A DNA stretch of 64,000 bases, taken from assembly GCF_900187125.1 (NCBI RefSeq), contig NZ_LT906468.1, positions 186,001-250,000 of the forward strand, written 5' to 3'. Position numbers and translations under genes: made by a program. This document shows, one piece after another, positions 9,101 through 17,488 of this stretch. Numbering within the stretch: position 1 is the first letter of the stretch; every line of letters starts with the position of its first letter. Under the pieces are notes generated by a model that was not told the DNA's origin, searched no databases, and saw only the letters and a program-made list of their open reading frames with translations. The stretch comes from Sphingobacterium mizutaii. GTDB taxonomy: Bacteria > Bacteroidota > Bacteroidia > Sphingobacteriales > Sphingobacteriaceae.

Positions 9101-10924
9101 ACCCGGGGAACCTTGCTGAAGGACCCGGTTCAACGGGCTGTTCTCAAAGACGGTCACCGAATAGGGCTGGCCTGTTTTATATACCGCTGCATCCCAGCCA
9201 CCTCCGATTTTATAAAAGTTCTCTTGATTCGCCTTGGCAGCCGTTTTGAAACTTCCATCATTGGCGGTCTGCTCAGCATACGGAAGGTACCGGTGCGTCT
9301 GGCGGCCAAAGCCGTCGTATTCGACATGCTGGACAATGTCCTTCTTCCCCGGGCTAGCCTGCCAGGAGACATCCTGCAGGGGACGGCCCAGGCCATCAAA
9401 GTAATGGATAGTCCTGTTCACCGCTCCAACGCCCTGCGAGGCCAGGGCATCAGCACTGGTGAAGGCCTCTCTGGCAACGGTCTCCAAAACATAGTTCTGA
9501 TCGGAGCTGCCAAATGTCATGTTGACACCGAAGGTTATCACCTTGGTTCCCGAGCCGCCCGCATTGTAGGCCGTGACCGTATAGCTCTTTGAGACAGTCG
9601 CCGTAGTCGGGGTTCCGCTTATCGCACCCGTGTTCTTATTGAATGTAAGTCCTGCAGGAAGAGCAGGGCTAATGGAATAGGCCATGTCCCTTCCCATCTT
9701 CCTGATCTGGTGATTCTGGGAATCACCTATATAAAGGTCGCCATTCGGCATCCACAATATTCCCTCCGCTCCATTAAAAGTCGCCTGTAAGGGAGGACCG
9801 TTGTCCACACCACTGGCCCCCGTTCCTGCAATGGTCGTTACCACCCCCGCAGGCGTTACCTTTCGGATCCTGTTGTCGAGCTGCGTCACATAGATGTTGC
9901 CCGAGGCATCCAAGCTCAATCCCATCGGAAAATAAAATCCGGCAGAAGTTCCCGTGCCGTTCACCGTTCCTGCCGTTCCACTGCCAGCAAGGGTGGTCAC
10001 TACACCCGAGGGTGTGATCTTACGGATCTTACTGGCATTATATTCCGCCAGGTAAAGATTCCCCGAAGCATCGATCACCAGTCCTTTCATCCCATGGAAA
10101 CCCGCTGCCGTACCCGTTCCGTTAACACTCGTATTGTTGCCGCCGGCCAGTGTGCTAACGACCCCGGCAGGCGTAATCTTGCGGATACGATAATTCCCCT
10201 CGTCAACGATATATACGTTCCCAGAACCGTCGACGCTGATCCCCGCCGGTGCGTTGAACTTCGCTGCAGTACCGGTACCTTCCGCATAGCCACGGACTCC
10301 CGCTCCTGCAAGGGTCGTCACAACGCCTGCAGGGGTAACCTTGCGAACCACGTGGTTTCCCCGGTCCGAAATGTAGAAGTTACCTGAGGCATCCCGAGCG
10401 ATGTCATTGGGGCCGTAGATCGAGGCGGACGTACCCGTACCGTTCACCAAGGCAGCCGTACCGTTTCCGACAAAGGTGCTGACCACCCCTGCCGGCGTCA
10501 TCTTGCGGATACGGTGATTGTACACATCGCAGATGTAGATGTTCCCCGAAGCATCGGCGACCATCCTGCACGGAACGTTGAACCGGGCCGCCGGACCGGT
10601 ACCCTCAACAAATCCTAAAGCTGTACTGCCAGCTATCGGGCCTACATCGCCAATGGCATAAACTGCCCCACCGCTGTTCGTGGGAAGGTAGTTCACAGCC
10701 GTTCCGGTGTTCAAAACCGAAGGAACCGAATAGGTGATCACCGGGGCTGATGGAAGGGCCATGGTTCCCATGGACAGGGAAGACATCATCGGTTGCTGCA
10801 GGGCAGAGGTACGCAGCAGGAGGCTATCCCGAGGAATGCTGTCCTGTTGGGCCGACAGCATGAAGCCGCAAAACTGAATCAGCAGCAGCAGAATTAAACG
10901 GATATTAAGAAATTTCGTTCCCAT
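6107..10924 (-). CDS. Secreted RHS-repeat polymorphic toxin with NHL repeats and metallopeptidase-like tip
   Basis: The 1605-residue protein has a Sec signal peptide (residues 1-25, ending LSAQQ). About six NHL-type repeats follow (near 95-410, each with DASGNIYI / IRKVTPAGVVSTLAG-like units, a beta-propeller), then a putative-Ig strand unit (PALPAGLTFNKNTGAISGTP). A DUF6443-like opening (near 480-600) leads into many RHS/YD repeats. The core signature DHLGNVRSVV...[18 protein letters not shown] ends near residue 1365, and the conserved NPIRLIDPNGM hinge follows. The C-terminal tip (~240 residues) has HELAH at 1483-1487 with a glutamate at about 1514, a zinc-metallopeptidase pattern. The core is GC-rich and the tip AT-rich, as expected for an exchanged tip. 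The SpvB-like companion gene lies 11 bp upstream and a lipoprotein follows 6 bp downstream. Target and export route are unknown. Confidence 0.85.
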   Translation of the reverse strand: MGTKFLNIRLILLLLIQFCGFMLSAQQDSIPRDSLLLRTSALQQPMMSSLSMGTMALPSAPVITYSVPSVLNTGTAVNYLPTNSGGAVYAIGDVGPIAGSTALGFVEGTGPAARFNVPCRMVADASGNIYICDVYNHRIRKMTPAGVVSTFVGNGTAALVNGTGTSASIYGPNDIARDASGNFYISDRGNHVVRKVTPAGVVTTLAGAGVRGYAEGTGTAAKFNAPAGISVDGSGNVYIVDEGNYRIRKITPAGVVSTLAGGNNTSVNGTGTAAGFHGMKGLVIDASGNLYLAEYNASKIRKITPSGVVTTLAGSGTAGTVNGTGTSAGFYFPMGLSLDASGNIYVTQLDNRIRKVTPAGVVTTIAGTGASGVDNGPPLQATFNGAEGILWMPNGDLYIGDSQNHQIRKMGRDMAYSISPALPAGLTFNKNTGAISGTPTTATVSKSYTVTAYNAGGSGTKVITFGVNMTFGSSDQNYVLETVAREAFTSADALASQGVGAVNRTIHYFDGLGRPLQDVSWQASPGKKDIVQHVEYDGFGRQTHRYLPYAEQTANDGSFKTAAKANQENFYKIGGGWDAAVYKTGQPYSVTVFENSPLNRVLQQGSPGLVWQPGASRTASTGRTVVSEYGTNVGSGTEAVRLWTVNATNTGATGTGFYAAGKLSKTVTKDENWVSGKTGTVEEFKDLEGRMVLRRIWKSESAALNTQYVYNGFGELCYVIPPRFTSTSVVDGDATFNELLYAYKYDAKGRQIKKKVPGKGWEWLVYNANDQVILAQDSVQRTKTNKEWSYLKYDAFGRTVEIGTLVASYATQVAAQTAADGHAASSNKHWEERTEVAKAASPTPFTKYTNLSFPIQVRTPRQVNYYDDHRFESADTTGLAISGLTYVDRNKTLLTGMRVFRDDGTSPTMTVNYYDDRARLVQSVSQNHLGGTDRVTNTYNFPGELLSSKREHKASAAGAVTTLVATNTYDHAGRPIDVRHKVNAQAEVLLSRSEYNELGQLKGKKLHSENSGTNFLTSIAYTYNERGWMSKSSAPQFTYQLNYATGGTPQYNGNISQQLWGHGATTANTFTYGYDRLNRLTRASSKGVIMFERMEYDDMGNITKLVRNSQTAADTLGINYSYLVNTTIPSNRLQSLSGGFTGSYTYDVNGNATKDRTGMTFAYNHLNLPKTATKTGVSVSYLYDGAGNRLQKKLVEGANTVINDYLGEIEYYKLNSAASVIDRIGTPEGYLLPNGTTYTYHYNLTDHLGNVRSVVKRGLTATTAEVVQKSDYYAFGKRHANSSYVYSDNRYLYNSKELQDEIRGGTHAFASGYVQEGQYDYGARFYDAEIGRWNVIDPMAEKYFQISPYAYVANNPIRLIDPNGMEIVGDTAAVARLKNNAQRIINRENKVQNKLQAKIASRQAAGKSTESLQNRLSRSQLRSNTMSSMLSEIAVLETSSQVYNIITNYTGTLSDGEAKYNTQTGALDIMVSQNYMTGGGLPHELAHAYQFETGQLDFSGVSGGPGFLYDIGDEVTAFRRQTAYTGGDISNINVGFVRALKNSGGNLLYNKLPNGNLSTGSTLGTIDLMWRMQGVNPFTRTLDINQLGKKYIDVSNSTFGSSIIK

Positions 10925-10935
10925 TTCATTAGGCG

Positions 10936-13785
10936 TTAATTGGTGCGGTAGTTGTATTGGTAATTCTTGAGGATATTGTTGCTGAAGTCAAGGACGGACT
11001 TCAGGCGCTGGAATCCATCATATTGGTAGCTCTCCTTATTCCCACGGGGGTCGGTCATGCTCGTCATGCCCACGAGCGCACCGTAGGTGTAGCTCGTAAC
11101 CCGGGCGTTCTTCAAGCTGTTCCTCAGTGTGGTCATGTGTGTATCGATCGTCGCATCACTTACAGTGGACGAATTCAAGCTGTTCAGGATCGTTGTAGCA
11201 TTGCTCCCAAGGGCTCCGATGACCTCTGCATAGGTCGAGTTCTCGATCTTTGCAATGGGATAGTGTCCGCCATAGCCCCAGAGGTAGACCGTGACGGGCA
11301 TTCCAAGCGACCTGACCTCCCTTGGATTGCCATAGGAATCATGGGACTGGAAGGAATAAGATGAGGAAATGGAGGCCGTTGTTTTTCCTTCCTTAATATT
11401 ATTAACAAAATAATACCCCAAGATATTCTTGGAATATTCCAAACTTTGGTAATGGATAGGAATACTTCCTCGAGAAACAAGAGTTTCAACTGGTCTATTG
11501 ATGATGTTTTTGCCTACCATCTCCCTATATACATCGTACTGTGTTCCTGCAAGTAAACTCAAATCTGGATTGTACTTATATTTTGTAATCAGTAAGCTGG
11601 ATTTACTGTCCTTTAGAGTATCACAGATTTTATAATAGTAATTTCCGTCAAAACCACTAGATTTAACTGTCGACACTACTTCCAGGCCCAAAGGGTCGTA
11701 CTCAGTATTCACCTCTTTTATTAAATGGGTGCGCCCTGAATAGGGGAAGAATTCCGACATCACAAAATAGACCGGTGAGCCATTGGGATCAATTTGAGGG
11801 GAAGTAGAAGATGACCTAAACATTACAGGAGAAATTACCTGATTCCTAAAATTTTCTCTCCGAGTTGAATTAGAGTAGAAGTTATCGTCGATATGATTAT
11901 AGGTGTTTTCACTCTTCCTGACCAGTTTTTCCTGAGCATTATAGACCATTTCACTCAATAAGAGTCCTGAATTCCATGACTGAAGGACCTGTGGAACCTG
12001 CGGAAAATAAGCAGACCGACTGACTGATAATGGTGAATAGGTTCTAACAATTTTCCCCTTATAATTTCCTGTACTATTTCCATAAATCTTTTCTATCACC
12101 CGACTATAGCTTACAGGGCTTCCCTTTAGATAGACGAGATTATCTACCGTACTGTTTGACCTGATTATATAATTGGGCGTTTGAGAAGAATAGACATGAT
12201 TCATTTCCAGAAATGGATCGGCTGCTTCATAATACACAGCCTGCGAATACAGTGGATAGATTCCGATCTCACCAGAGCTTGTAGTTCCATCATTGAGTAG
12301 GTATTCATAAACCTTTATCGAAACCGGGGTTGCCGAAACTGTGTCATAATCTAGCATCCGATTGATCCGGATACCTCCGACATAACCTTGGTTCTTTAAG
12401 TGCCAATCATGATTCGCTATATTTGGTCCAAATTCAAAAACCGTGGATCCCCCACTGGGGTATATAATTTTAGTCATTGACCCGGCTAAACAGCGAATGG
12501 GATCAACTTCCCTATTTCCTCCCGGGAGACTAGATAGTCCTCCCACGTGACCATTGAATGTTTCTGCTGGAATAAGGTTGTTAACGCCATTGGAATTATA
12601 GTAGCCCCAATGATCCTGTTGAAAGCTCAATTTTGCAGGAAGTGGACTATGATAGGTAAATTCATAGGGTTTTTCAACGACCGTTGAGTTTTTACCATAC
12701 TTAAGGACGCTCTTCAACGTCAGCCTATTCAAAGAATTATCCTGTGTCAGAATAGCGCCCCTTTCCCCCAGGTTAGGGTCAGTGACCGCTATTTTAACGA
12801 GGGATTTATCACCTGGCAGGTCAACCCTATTGCTGGTATTGTAGATAAAATCAACCTTGATCCCATTTGGAAAATTTATCTGGGCGATCCGTTTAGCCCT
12901 GATGCTCTGTGAAACCAATTGGGTGGAGGATATAAGACCACCTCCGGTAATAGCCAACCTTCTTTCAGAAGAAGTCCGATAAGAGTCAAAGCTATTTAGT
13001 GTTACGTCAGAATATGTAATAATTATTTTATCCATCAAATTTGAAGAGACAATCTGGGTCAGATACCAGGAACTGGTGTAGGTACTGTTCTCAGAGCCAC
13101 TGTGTATCGTTGACACTTCAAATGCTTCAAAAATAAATTTCCTGCCCGTTTCATCTGTAATCTCAAATTTTGAAATCAACTGTTTCCCTTCAATCGTTGC
13201 AATTGTCTTTTCAATTTTTATTTTCCGCTGTGGAGCAACAATTATATCATTGTTCTTACCAAGATAAAAAAGACCTGAGGATCCTCCAAAGGAATAGCTA
13301 AATACATCATTTTGAGAATCTAACCTGTTTTGATGCATTTTATTGAACGGCCTATCATATTCAGAAATAGGCCTGTTCCCCAAAAGCTCGCTCGAAGGAA
13401 GCGAGGAGGAATTTAGGAAACCGTTCAGGTTCAGTTCGTCATACGTGCCCCGGACACTTCTTGATATAATACCGCCAGCCTCGAGGCTCCATCCTATACC
13501 TACAGATGAAGCAATCTCATCAACTTTGACACCTCCAGCTGAATAATTTAAATTAACGTTCAAATTCAGATCCTTATTGGTATAACTGTAAACTGGAACA
13601 TTAATAATGGGCGTACCGGTATTCAGGTCAGAAGGCATATTGCCAAATTTTTGAATAGAAGCTGCCTCAGGTGACAACGGCGTAAGATGGTTCAGGAATT
13701 CCTTCAGGTATTCCTGGGCTGAACAATTTAGAGAAGCTAAGCATATTGTACAAAGCAGTAAAACACTCTTAAAAATAATTTTCAT
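10936..13785 (-). CDS. Secreted RHS companion protein, SpvB/TcB-like N-terminus
   Basis: The start is placed at 13785 because the residues from there form a clean signal peptide (MKIIFKSVLLLCTICLASL..SAQ); the frame opens 14 codons earlier. The ~949-residue product begins with NTGTPIINVPVY, LNLNVNLNYSAGGVKV and GIGWSLEAGG, the pattern of SpvB/TcB-type N-termini. It then runs through YD-like beta repeats and ends with VYLWGYGGHYPIAKIENSTY...DPRGNKESYQYDGFQRL. It lacks the RHS core signature and has no toxin tip. It precedes the tip-bearing RHS gene by 11 bp, and the same gene pair recurs at 33.6-40.4 kb. By analogy with Tc toxins, companion and RHS protein may form one shell (inference). The 3' end is GC-rich, the rest AT-rich. 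Confidence 0.8.
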   Translation of the reverse strand: MKIIFKSVLLLCTICLASLNCSAQEYLKEFLNHLTPLSPEAASIQKFGNMPSDLNTGTPIINVPVYSYTNKDLNLNVNLNYSAGGVKVDEIASSVGIGWSLEAGGIISRSVRGTYDELNLNGFLNSSSLPSSELLGNRPISEYDRPFNKMHQNRLDSQNDVFSYSFGGSSGLFYLGKNNDIIVAPQRKIKIEKTIATIEGKQLISKFEITDETGRKFIFEAFEVSTIHSGSENSTYTSSWYLTQIVSSNLMDKIIITYSDVTLNSFDSYRTSSERRLAITGGGLISSTQLVSQSIRAKRIAQINFPNGIKVDFIYNTSNRVDLPGDKSLVKIAVTDPNLGERGAILTQDNSLNRLTLKSVLKYGKNSTVVEKPYEFTYHSPLPAKLSFQQDHWGYYNSNGVNNLIPAETFNGHVGGLSSLPGGNREVDPIRCLAGSMTKIIYPSGGSTVFEFGPNIANHDWHLKNQGYVGGIRINRMLDYDTVSATPVSIKVYEYLLNDGTTSSGEIGIYPLYSQAVYYEAADPFLEMNHVYSSQTPNYIIRSNSTVDNLVYLKGSPVSYSRVIEKIYGNSTGNYKGKIVRTYSPLSVSRSAYFPQVPQVLQSWNSGLLLSEMVYNAQEKLVRKSENTYNHIDDNFYSNSTRRENFRNQVISPVMFRSSSTSPQIDPNGSPVYFVMSEFFPYSGRTHLIKEVNTEYDPLGLEVVSTVKSSGFDGNYYYKICDTLKDSKSSLLITKYKYNPDLSLLAGTQYDVYREMVGKNIINRPVETLVSRGSIPIHYQSLEYSKNILGYYFVNNIKEGKTTASISSSYSFQSHDSYGNPREVRSLGMPVTVYLWGYGGHYPIAKIENSTYAEVIGALGSNATTILNSLNSSTVSDATIDTHMTTLRNSLKNARVTSYTYGALVGMTSMTDPRGNKESYQYDGFQRLKSVLDFSNNILKNYQYNYRTN

Positions 13786-13979
13786 CTTTGGGTTCAATTG
13801 GATTTGATATTGATTTTTTAGTAACAAGAGGGCTATCTGGTTCCAATGATTTTTTTCAGAACGAAAATTATAATCTTGAAAAAAAAGATAAAACTCTTTA
13901 GTAGTTAATATAACTGGTCTATAAAAGATTCATTGATTGTTAATGATTGGTTAACGCTAAATTAGATTATTTTTTTTCA

Positions 13980-14015
13980 TTTGATAAAAATAATCTCGAA
14001 ATTATTTTTATCAAA
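13980..14015. repeat. Perfect 15-bp inverted repeat
   Basis: TTTGATAAAAATAAT (13980-13994) is followed by a 6-base spacer and its exact reverse complement (14001-14015). There is no clear T-tract after it in either direction, so it fits an operator or an mRNA hairpin better than a classic terminator. It lies about 195 bp upstream of the RHS companion start. Confidence 0.55.
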
Positions 14016-14064
14016 TGGACGGTTTTTATATTATTTAGGGATACTAAAAGTACAAATGGACGGT
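14012..14064 (+). repeat. Pair of 12-bp direct repeats CAAATGGACGGT
   Basis: The 12-mer CAAATGGACGGT occurs at 14012-14023 and again at 14053-14064, with starts 41 bp apart (about four helical turns). The first copy touches the inverted repeat. Position and spacing suggest a regulator-binding region for the RHS module, but no regulator is identified. Confidence 0.35.
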
Positions 14065-14228
14065 AAAAATTGGCAAATCAAGGGACAAAACCTGTAAAGT
14101 TCCCTAAGGGATTAAATGAATGCAAGATAAACATATCAGGTGCGCCTAAAGCTATCTTAAGTCTTATCTTATCTTCCTTTCGAATTCTGGTCTGTTAGAT
14201 TAGCCTTGATAAAATAGACAGTTATAAA

Positions 14229-15398
14229 TTAAAAACTATTGCTCATTTGGAACATCGGCAGATACATCGCTACTAAAATCAATCCAACTACCAAGCCCAG
14301 AAAGATAATTATCAACGGCTCCATAACAGTTGATATGGTTGAGGTTTTGTACTCAATTTCCTCAGTGTACTGGTGAGATATTTTCTCAAAAAAGAAATCC
14401 AGCCTATTGACTTCTTCCCCGACCTTAATCAACTGAATCATTTTCTTTGGATAAAAGTCGAACATTTCCAAGCTGGAATGAAGGCTTTGACCATGAAGTA
14501 TCGATTGTTCAATTTTATCCAGGGAAATCTGTATGGGGTAGAATTCGGTCATTTGTTGGAGCAATTGAATAGCTTGAATCAAAGGAATATTCGTACTGAT
14601 CAATAATCTCATCGTATTTGCAAATCGCGCCAAATGGATTTTTTTTACGATTTCATTGACAAACGGAATCCTTAAAATGATCCATGATGACCATTTGCGG
14701 AACCATAGTTTGTTCTGACTGTAGTATAAAATGAATATTATGGATGCAATTACTAGAATGTTTAAATAGAACGTGGCATCTATCAGCTCTGAAATATTGA
14801 GGATAAACTGCGTCACCCAGGGAAGTTCCCTTCCAAATTTCTTAAATACATCGGCAAACATCGGCACGACAAATTTCAGCATAAAGAATACGGCTCCAAA
14901 GGAGGTCAGAAGAACGATAAGGGGATAGGTTATGGCGGAAACGATTTTTCTGCGTTGAGAGATCCTGCTTTTAAAATAAAGTGCCAACTCTTGTAGAATA
15001 TCGCCAATTTTCCCAGTTTCTTCCCCTATTTTTATACTGTGCACTTCATAAGAACTAAATTTATTGCTTTTATAAATGGCTTCCGAGAGACTGAATCCTG
15101 CAATGACGTCCTCTTGAATATGTTCAAAGACCGATCTTCCTTTTTTATTCTTTTGATCAACCAGTATTAAATCAAATGCTGTTCGAATATCGATTCCCGA
15201 TAAGAGAAGTGTGCTAAATTCAAGATAGAATTCTTCTTTTTTTTTATCCGATAGCTGCTTGTTTCCAAAGCTGATATCCCTATTAAGAAATTCCAAGAGG
15301 TCAAATTTGCCTTCAGTTTTACGATGAGTCCCCTTTGGATTTGATTTGGACACGCGGTGCTGGACTTTTTTGTACCGTGAGATATTGACCTTCGACAT
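14229..15398 (-). CDS. gspF: GspF/PilC-like inner-membrane platform protein
   Basis: The 389-residue protein has the GspF/PilC layout: a charged N-terminal linker of about 70 residues, then two related T2SSF domains (about 70-190 and 270-385). Conserved pieces include SGIDIRTAFDLIL, the GEETGKIGDIL motif and its second copy VGEEVNRLDFFFE. Three strong membrane segments lie near 165-190, 215-235 and 360-380. In T2SS and type IV pili this protein anchors the assembly ATPase and lifts pilin subunits. It is the last gene of a leftward operon whose earlier members encode pseudopilins. The start 11 bp after the pseudopilin stop supports co-transcription. The missing ATPase and secretin are in the rightward cluster at 27-31 kb. 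Confidence 0.85.
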   Translation of the reverse strand: MSKVNISRYKKVQHRVSKSNPKGTHRKTEGKFDLLEFLNRDISFGNKQLSDKKKEEFYLEFSTLLLSGIDIRTAFDLILVDQKNKKGRSVFEHIQEDVIAGFSLSEAIYKSNKFSSYEVHSIKIGEETGKIGDILQELALYFKSRISQRRKIVSAITYPLIVLLTSFGAVFFMLKFVVPMFADVFKKFGRELPWVTQFILNISELIDATFYLNILVIASIIFILYYSQNKLWFRKWSSWIILRIPFVNEIVKKIHLARFANTMRLLISTNIPLIQAIQLLQQMTEFYPIQISLDKIEQSILHGQSLHSSLEMFDFYPKKMIQLIKVGEEVNRLDFFFEKISHQYTEEIEYKTSTISTVMEPLIIIFLGLVVGLILVAMYLPMFQMSNSF

Positions 15399-15409
15399 AA
15401 TTAGAGCAG

Positions 15410-15889
15410 CTAGTTGGAAATTTTGATCAATTTTTCTGCACTGTAATCCTTTGACAGGACAAAGGGAATCAATCTATTTTTGGTTTTTAAGGTTATGGTA
15501 ATTGCCTGTATTAATTCATTATCCATGCCTTTCACAAATTCAGGTTGAATATCTTCTATTACACCATGTAGGGAATCTGTAGTCAGGTCCCCCTGCTTTC
15601 TAATTATTAAGGAATCCATAATTATGTATTTGGAAATGTAATCGTTCCTTTTGAGCATTACGACATTGTCCAAGAAATATGCTTCGTCAGCATTGAGTAT
15701 CTCTTTGTTCATATGATGATAAAAATGACTGACATTTAAATTCTCCGTCCTTTCTTTCTGTTGAACCGAGCCAAATTTATAAAAGCTATTCAAAATAAAG
15801 AATGCAATTCCCAGACATATTGCTGAAATCAACATAGCAATGGTAAGTTCCATTAACGTAAATGCAGACAGATGTAATTTATTCTTCAT
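15410..15889 (-). CDS. Minor pseudopilin (GspJ/H-like) with type IV prepilin leader
   Basis: The 159-residue protein starts with a short basic leader (MKNKLHLS) followed by AFTLMELTIAMLISAICLG. This is the type IV prepilin pattern: cleavage before F, glutamate at +5, and a hydrophobic helix of ~20 residues. The -1 residue is alanine rather than the usual glycine. The soluble part is beta-rich and not recognisable by family. Such minor pseudopilins form the tip of the pseudopilus with GspI and GspK. The gene overlaps its upstream neighbour by 11 bp, another prepilin-like gene, indicating coupled translation. Assignment as J or H is by position and length only. Confidence 0.75.
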   Translation of the reverse strand: MKNKLHLSAFTLMELTIAMLISAICLGIAFFILNSFYKFGSVQQKERTENLNVSHFYHHMNKEILNADEAYFLDNVVMLKRNDYISKYIIMDSLIIRKQGDLTTDSLHGVIEDIQPEFVKGMDNELIQAITITLKTKNRLIPFVLSKDYSAEKLIKISN

Positions 15890-16250
15890 AGATTCTCTTT
15901 AAGAACACCAGGCTATCGGTAAGCCTATCCTGATTGAAGTCCATTGCATAAATGGTTATTTTTCTCAAATCGGGATAACCTGTAAGGCTATCCTCCTGGA
16001 CGGTAAAATTATGATGTTCCCAAGCAGTTTCAGGATCTTGAATATCCGGGTCGTTGAGATATTGAGATTTGATCTGCTTCATCATCCACTGAACGTCCTG
16101 TTTACTATTGCTCTTGATTGAAGTAGTCAGCTTGGTAAAAATGAGTATACCTATGGAGAATACGGTGAGCAAAATAATCATGGCAATAAGAACCTCAATC
16201 AAGGTTGAGGACTTCAGGTGATACTTCTTTCTACGTTTTAATTCAGCCAT
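15879..16250 (-). CDS. Minor pseudopilin (GspI-like) with type IV prepilin leader
   Basis: The 123-residue protein has a strongly basic leader (MAELKRRKKYHLKS) followed by STLIEVLIAMIILLTVFSIG, a prepilin-type segment with glutamate at +5. The -1 residue is serine, which is unusual and might slow or alter processing. The length fits GspI, the shortest minor pseudopilin. It overlaps the 416-residue gene upstream by 13 bp and the second pseudopilin downstream by 11 bp, so the three products are probably made in fixed proportion. The C-terminal part has no recognisable domain. Confidence 0.7.
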   Translation of the reverse strand: MAELKRRKKYHLKSSTLIEVLIAMIILLTVFSIGILIFTKLTTSIKSNSKQDVQWMMKQIKSQYLNDPDIQDPETAWEHHNFTVQEDSLTGYPDLRKITIYAMDFNQDRLTDSLVFLKRIYEE

Positions 16251-17488
16251 GATACAATGCCTTTTTCAAGATTATGGTCTCCCGAAAAAAAATAGGGTCT
16301 GATAAAATAGGGATTCAGTTTCTTTCGCTCCAGGGTTAAATTTATCAAATAATTTTCATAGAGCGAACTCGGTCGTTCCGTTATAACTCTATAGCAATAT
16401 AGACTACCATTAATCTCAAGCGGATCCGAATATTTAAGCTGACCAAAACTTATGATATTTCCTTGGATGTTGCTGTTCTTTCCGAGCTCGATCAAGTCCA
16501 TTTGCTCATTTAACTCTTCCCGATAAAGGAATACCAGGCCACTTATCTTTGTATTCTCTCCAATGGATATTTTAGCCATTGAATTGACGCTATCTTTCGC
16601 AATAAGTCCTGTTACCGAAGGGTAATCCAGAACGGCATCCTTCCCGATCACCAAAGAATCGGTCGCGAAAAATTGGCCCTTTCCCCTGAAATTACTTTCA
16701 ATTTTTATAACGGGCGCAAAGACGATCGCATCTTCCCATACTGTTTGCCCTGTTATGGTAATGGCACTGTCACAGACCAGCACAATATTACCGTTTATTG
16801 AATCCCTGTTTAACACCAGTGGAGATTTTATCCTGAAAAATTGGGTCTCATTAAAAAAGGAGTTCTTCAGGACAGGAGTACCATTTAATAGCGGCCGGTT
16901 ATTATCATGGATACCTTTGAAATTGGATTCGATGGAACGTAATATTTCATGGTTCACCTGAGGCATTTTATGGGAACTTTCCAAGATTTTGCCATCAACC
17001 AATTTTTTGATTCCATCGTAATATTGCCCGTCAACAAATGCAGGTCTGATCCCTGACTTTGGCAAGAAGGCATTTCCCTGGATTTTAGTTTTTCCGCTGA
17101 TGTATATCGGACGGTCTTCATCGGCGATATAAAGGATGGTAGAATCCAGGGGCTTCTCTCCGATAAGAAAGCTCCTTTTCAATGTGTCCAAATTTTCAAC
17201 TGCGGTAATCGAGGCAACTTCGAGCATTCCCCAAAATTTTTTATTGATCTTGACCGAATCATTGGAACGTAGGGGCAAATAGATCACGGTATCTCCGGAA
17301 GTGTTTGCAAAATAATTTGAAAGCGATAATGTTGTAGCGGTCTCCACGTCAGTATTTAAGTTTTCCCATCTGTCGAATTTCTGCTGTTGGGTCCTAAAGT
17401 AATAGAACATCAGAATAAGACTTCCTAACAAAATAGCTAGTATCAATGAGATAATAACGGAGATCTGTAGGGAAGAGGCCTTCAGCAT
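16238..17488 (-). CDS. Membrane-anchored protein in the GspK position, family not recognised
   Basis: The 416-residue protein has an N-terminal hydrophobic helix (residues ~9-30) after a short leader, then a long beta-rich domain. The domain has repeated short strands (YISGKTKIQGNAFLP, IVLVCDSAITITGQTVW, ISIGENTKISGLVF, LGKNSNIQGNIISFGQL), reminiscent of a right-handed beta-helix or bactofilin-like ladder. I do not recognise the family. It sits between the pseudopilin genes and the MORN gene and overlaps the GspI-like gene, so by position and size it may replace GspK (usually 300-350 residues) at the pseudopilus tip. The helix lacks the glutamate at +5, as true GspK also does. Confidence 0.55.
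   Translation of the reverse strand: MLKASSLQISVIISLILAILLGSLILMFYYFRTQQQKFDRWENLNTDVETATTLSLSNYFANTSGDTVIYLPLRSNDSVKINKKFWGMLEVASITAVENLDTLKRSFLIGEKPLDSTILYIADEDRPIYISGKTKIQGNAFLPKSGIRPAFVDGQYYDGIKKLVDGKILESSHKMPQVNHEILRSIESNFKGIHDNNRPLLNGTPVLKNSFFNETQFFRIKSPLVLNRDSINGNIVLVCDSAITITGQTVWEDAIVFAPVIKIESNFRGKGQFFATDSLVIGKDAVLDYPSVTGLIAKDSVNSMAKISIGENTKISGLVFLYREELNEQMDLIELGKNSNIQGNIISFGQLKYSDPLEINGSLYCYRVITERPSSLYENYLINLTLERKKLNPYFIRPYFFSGDHNLEKGIVSWLN

Larger units (their letters stand above)
13786..14228. other. Intergenic region between the RHS module and the secretion operon
   Basis: No gene is seen in these 443 bases. Both flanking operons run leftward, so this segment must hold the end of the secretion-type operon and the promoter of the RHS module. 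It contains a 15-bp perfect inverted repeat and a 12-bp direct repeat, described separately. Confidence 0.6.

Noticed and set aside
7739..9592. Several 150-170-codon plus-strand frames opposite the first RHS gene
   Set aside because: All are antisense to intact RHS repeats and show no start context or known pattern.
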